From Chaunax sp. Z400 (taxonomy: Eukaryota; Chordata; Actinopteri; Lophiiformes; Chaunacidae), in assembly GCA_037577475.1 (NCBI GenBank), contig CM075203.1, positions 23,738,266-23,802,265 of the forward strand: DNA of 64,000 bases, in the 5' to 3' direction. Positions 60,201 to 64,000 of the stretch are shown piece after piece; the stretch's first letter is position 1, and every line of letters starts with the position of its first letter. The notes below the pieces were generated by a model. It was not told where the DNA came from and did not search any database. It saw nothing but the letters and a program-made list of their open reading frames with translations. The position numbers and the translations under genes were made by a program.

Positions 60201-62500
60201 GTCAAGTGTACTTGCAAGTGTGTCAAGTGTGTCAAGTGTGTCAAGTGTACTTGCAAGTGTGTCAAGTGTGTCAAGTGTACTTGCAAGTGTGTCAAGTGTA
60301 CTTGCAAGTGTGTCAAGTGTACTTGCAAGTGTGTCAAGTGTACTTGCAAGTGTGTCAAGTGTGTCAAGTGTACTTGCAAGTGTGTCAAGTGTGTCAAGTG
60401 TACTTGCAAGTGTGTCAAGTGTGTCAAGTGTACTTGCAAGTGTGTCAAGTGTGTCAAGTGTACTTGCAAGTGTGTCAAGTGTGTCAAGTGTGTCAAGTGT
60501 ACTTGCAAGTGTGTCAAGTGTGTCAAGTGTGTCAAGTGTGTCAAGTGTACTTGCAAGTGTGTCAAGTGTGTCAAGTGTGTCAAGTGTACTTGCAAGTGTG
60601 TCAAGTGTACTTGCAAGTGTGTCAAGTGTGTCAAGTGTGTCAAGTGTACTTGCAAGTGTGTCAAGTGTGTCAAGTGTGTCAAGTGTACTTGCAAGTGTGT
60701 CAAGTGTGTCAAGTGTGTCAAGTGTACTTGCAAGTGTGTCAAGTGTGTCCAGTGTGTCAAGTGTGTCAAGTGTACTTGCAAGTGTGTCAAGTGTGTCAAG
60801 TGTACTTGCAAGTGTGTCAAGTGTGTCAAGTGTGTCAAGTGTACTTGCAAGTGTGTCAAGTGTGTCAAGTGTGTCAAGTGTACTTGCAAGTGTGTCAAGT
60901 GTACTTGCAAGTGTGTCAAGTGTGTCAAGTGTGTCAAGTGTGTCAAGTGTGTCAAGTGTGTCAAGTGTACTTGCAAGTGTGTCAAGTGTGTCAAGTGTGT
61001 CAAGTGTGTCAAGTGTACTTGCAAGTGTGTCAAGTGTGTCAAGTGTGTCAAGTGTGTCAAGTGTACTTGCAAGTGTGTCAAGTGTGTCAAGTGTGTCAAG
61101 TGTACTTGCAAGTGTGTCAAGTGTGTCAAGTGTGTCAAGTGTACTTGCAAGTGTGTCAAGTGTGTCAAGTGTGTCAAGTGTACTTGCAAGTGTGTCAAGT
61201 GTATTTGCAAGTGTGTCAAGTGTGTCAAGTGTGTCAAGTGTGTCAAGTGTGTCAAGTGTGTCAAGTGTACTTGCAAGTGTGTCAAGTGTGTCAAGTGTGT
61301 CAAGTGTACTTGCAAGTGTGTCAAGTGTGTCAAGTGTACTTGCAAGTGTGTCAAGTGTACTTGCAAGTGTGTCAAGTGTACTTGCAAGTGTGTCAAGTGT
61401 ACTTGCAAGTGTGTCAAGTGTGTCAAGTGTACTTGCAAGTGTGTCAAGTGTGTCAAGTGTACTTGCAAGTGTGTCAAGTGTGTCAAGTGTACTTGCAAGT
61501 GTGTCAAGTGTGTCAAGTGTGTCAAGTGTACTTGCAAGTGTGTCAAGTGTGTCAAGTGTGTCAAGTGTGTCAAGTGTACTTGCAAGTGTGTCAAGTGTGT
61601 CAAGTGTGTCAAGTGTACTTGCAAGTGTGTCAAGTGTACTTGCAAGTGTGTCAAGTGTGTCAAGTGTGTCAAGTGTACTTGCAAGTGTGTCAAGTGTGTC
61701 AAGTGTGTCAAGTGTACTTGCAAGTGTGTCAAGTGTGTCAAGTGTGTCAAGTGTACTTGCAAGTGTGTCAAGTGTGTCAAGTGTGTCAAGTGTGTCAAGT
61801 GTACTTGCAAGTGTGTCAAGTGTACTTGCAAGTGTGTCAAGTGTGTCAAGTGTGTCAAGTGTGTCAAGTGTGTCAAGTGTACTTGCAAGTGTGTCAAGTG
61901 TGTCAAGTGTACTTGCAAGTGTGTCAAGTGTGTGAAGTGTACTTGCAAGTGTGTCAAGTGTGTCAAGTGTACTTGCAAGTGTGTCAAGTGTGTCAAGTGT
62001 ACTTGCAAGTGTGTCAAGTGTGTCAAGTGTGTCAAGTGTACTTGCAAGTGTGTCAAGTGTGTCAAGTGTGTCAAGTGTACTTGCAAGTGTGTCAAGTGTG
62101 TCAAGTGTGTCAAGTGTGTCAAGTGTGTCAAGTGTACTTGCAAGTGTGTCAAGTGTACTTGCAAGTGTGTCAAGTGTACTTGCAAGTGTGTCAAGTGTGT
62201 CAAGTGTGTCAAGTGTGTCAAGTGTGTCAAGTGTACTTGCAAGTGTGTCAAGTGTGTCAAGTGTACTTGCAAGTGTGTCAAGTGTACTTGCAAGTGTGTC
62301 AAGTGTACTTGCAAGTGTGTCAAGTGTACTTGCAAGTGTGTCAAGTGTGTCAAGTGTACTTGCAAGTGTGTCAAGTGTGTCAAGTGTACTTGCAAGTGTG
62401 TCAAGTGTGTCAAGTGTACTTGCAAGTGTGTCAAGTGTGTCAAGTGTACTTGCAAGTGTGTCAAGTGTGTCAAGTGTGTCAAGTGTACTTGCAAGTGTGT
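57285..62500. repeat. 2,607-bp higher-order repeat in the satellite
   Basis: Marks repeating at 2,607 bases: AAGTTTGTC at 57,384 and 59,991, GTCCAG at 58,143 and 60,750, TATTTG at 58,595 and 61,202, and GTGTGAAGT ending a plus-strand frame near 59,328 and 61,935. This is a different, longer register than the 1,443-bp repeat to the left. Confidence 0.9.
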
Positions 62501-62599
62501 CAAGTGTGTCAAGTGTGTCAAGTGTGTCAAGTGTACTTGCAAGTGTGTCAAGTGTACTTGCAAGTGTGTCAAGTGTGTCAAGTGTGTCAAGTGTGTCAA

Positions 62600-63680
62600 G
62601 TGTGTCAAGTGTACTTGCAAGTGTACTTGCAAGTGTGTCAAGTGTACTTGCAAGTGTGTCAAGTGTGTCAAGTGTACTTGCAAGTGTGTCAAGTGTGTCA
62701 AGTGTACTTGCAAGTGTGTCAAGTGTGTCAAGTGTACTTGCAAGTGTGTCAAGTGTGTCAAGTGTACTTGCAAGTGTGTCAAGTGTGTCAAGTGTACTTG
62801 CAAGTGTGTCAAGTGTGTCAAGTGTACTTGCAAGTGTGTCAAGTGTGTCAAGTGTGTCAAGTGTACTTGCAAGTGTGTCAAGTGTGTCAAGTGTGTCAAG
62901 TGTACTTGCAAGTGTGTCAAGTGTACTTGCAAGTGTACTTGCAAGTGTGTCAAGTGTGTCAAGTGTGTCAAGTGTGTCAAGTGTACTTGCAAGTGTGTCA
63001 AGTGTACTTGCAAGTGTGTCAAGTGTGTCAAGTGTACTTGCAAGTGTGTCAAGTGTGTCAAGTGTACTTGCAAGTGTGTCAAGTGTGTCAAGTGTACTTG
63101 CAAGTGTGTCAAGTGTGTCAAGTGTACTTGCAAGTGTGTCAAGTGTGTCAAGTGTACTTGCAAGTGTGTCAAGTGTGTCAAGTGTACTTGCAAGTGTGTC
63201 AAGTGTGTCAAGTGTACTTGCAAGTGTGTCAAGTGTGTCAAGTGTGTCAAGTGTACTTGCAAGTGTGTCAAGTGTGTCAAGTGTGTCAAGTGTACTTGCA
63301 AGTGTGTCAAGTGTACTTGCAAGTGTACTTGCAAGTGTGTCAAGTGTGTCAAGTGTGTCAAGTGTGTCAAGTGTACTTGCAAGTGTGTCAAGTGTACTTG
63401 CAAGTGTGTCAAGTGTGTCAAGTGTACTTGCAAGTGTGTCAAGTGTGTCAAGTGTACTTGCAAGTGTGTCAAGTGTGTCAAGTGTACTTGCAAGTGTGTC
63501 AAGTGTGTCAAGTGTACTTGCAAGTGTGTCAAGTGTGTCAAGTGTACTTGCAAGTGTGTCAAGTGTGTCAAGTGTACTTGCAAGTGTGTCAAGTGTGTCA
63601 AGTGTACTTGCAAGTGTGTCAAGTGTGTCAAGTGTACTTGCAAGTGTGTCAAGTGTGTCAAGTGTACTTGCAAAGTGTTC
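62600..63680. repeat. 390-bp higher-order repeat in the satellite
   Basis: Doubled 12-mers (two GTACTTGCAAGT in a row without a 9-mer between) occur at 62,921 and 63,311, 390 bases apart, followed by the same order of unit counts. A related pattern is found at 55,520-55,860. A short irregular unit (AAAGTGTTCAACTGTG) at 63,673-63,690 marks its end. Confidence 0.8.
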
Positions 63681-64000
63681 AACTGTGTCAAGTGTGTCAA
63701 GTGTGTCAAGTGTACTTGCAAGTGTGTCAAGTGTGTCAAGTGTGTCAAGTGTGTCAAGTGTACTTGCAAGTGTGTCAAGTGTGTCAAGTGTGTCAAGTGT
63801 ACTTGCAAGTGTGTCAAGTGTACTTGCAAGTGTGTCAAGTGTGTCAAGTGTGTCAAGTGTACTTGCAAGTGTGTCAAGTGTACTTGCAAGTGTGTCAAGT
63901 GTGTCAAGTGTACTTGCAAGTGTGTCAAGTGTGTCAAGTGTGTCAAGTGTACTTGCAAGTGTGTCAAGTGTGTCAAGTGTGTCAAGTGTGTCAAGTGTAC

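Larger units (their letters stand above)
47518..64000. repeat. Two-unit satellite: 9-mer GTGTCAAGT and 12-mer GTACTTGCAAGT
   Basis: From 47,518 to the window end every base belongs to one of two units or rare variants. Both lengths are multiples of three and neither contains a stop in several frames. As a result one minus-strand frame (repeating THL and QVHL) stays open for over 5,500 codons, and three plus-strand frames (VSS/VLAS) stay open for thousands of bases. I treat these as artefacts. Between 12-mers there are typically one to seven 9-mers. Rare variants (GTATTTGCAAGT, TCGTCAAGT, GTGTCCAGT, GTGTCAATT, GTGTGAAGT) recur at fixed distances, showing higher-order repeats. The array continues beyond the window. 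Confidence 0.98.

Noticed and set aside
47482..61935. Very long plus-strand proteins (VSS/VLAS repeats)
   Set aside because: Shadows of the same satellite. They are interrupted only where a rare unit variant creates a stop.
47273..63994. Giant minus-strand protein of 5,573 residues
   Set aside because: It is a repeat of THL and QVHL generated by 9- and 12-base satellite units. It has no start context, splice signals or domain, and frames on the other strand are equally open.
47518..64000. CRISPR array
   Set aside because: No unique spacers, unit lengths of 9 and 12, eukaryotic context.
47518..64000. Telomeric repeat
   Set aside because: The units are not TTAGGG-like, and the array is embedded after ordinary genomic sequence.

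Overview
This is nuclear DNA from a vertebrate, most likely a teleost fish. I infer this from GT-AG introns, a KIF23-like motor gene split into eleven exons, fish-type non-LTR retrotransposon pieces, tRNA-derived repeats, a Tc1/mariner-like remnant and abundant microsatellites. There are no prokaryotic features. Most open frames here come from low-complexity repeats. Only a few stretches behave as spliced coding sequence, and exon calls rest on splice signals and frame continuity read by eye.

Layout. (1) 1-14,364 and 31,664-47,517 are two near-identical copies (A and B) of one block about 31.7 kb apart. Each contains two copies of a 1.2 kb repeat (R1, four in total), LINE and Tc1-like remnants, AT-rich and GA-rich microsatellites, a decayed multi-exon gene on the minus strand that includes an SGNH-hydrolase-like exon, a 108-bp GC-rich minisatellite, a promoter-like patch, and a tRNA-like repeat array. 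(2) 14,365-19,450 is a second, inverted set of tRNA-like repeats with a homogenised 144-bp tandem array and three copies of a (TA)n-bearing unit. (3) 19,475-24,088 holds a LINE endonuclease fragment abutting the last exon of a minus-strand KIF23-like motor domain (11 exons, 359 codons, no stops). A plus-strand LINE reverse-transcriptase tail sits in one of its introns. (4) 24,125-26,190 is a (TG)n minisatellite with about 57 units. (5) 27,370-30,238 is a small plus-strand gene with CRE-like sites upstream. (6) 47,518-64,000 is a satellite built only from a 9-mer GTGTCAAGT and a 12-mer GTACTTGCAAGT plus rare variants. It runs off the right edge.

The most striking features are these. The satellite starts exactly where copy A still has an unexpanded version of the same junction, and its left edge preserves graded intermediates between the two unit types. 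The motor gene keeps an intact reading frame and P-loop but has lost the recognisable switch I motif and has an altered switch II. The tRNA-like units have been amplified into an almost uniform 144-bp tandem array. There is no operon-like cooperation among genes. The window is best read as a young, repeat-driven segmental duplication and satellite-expansion region.
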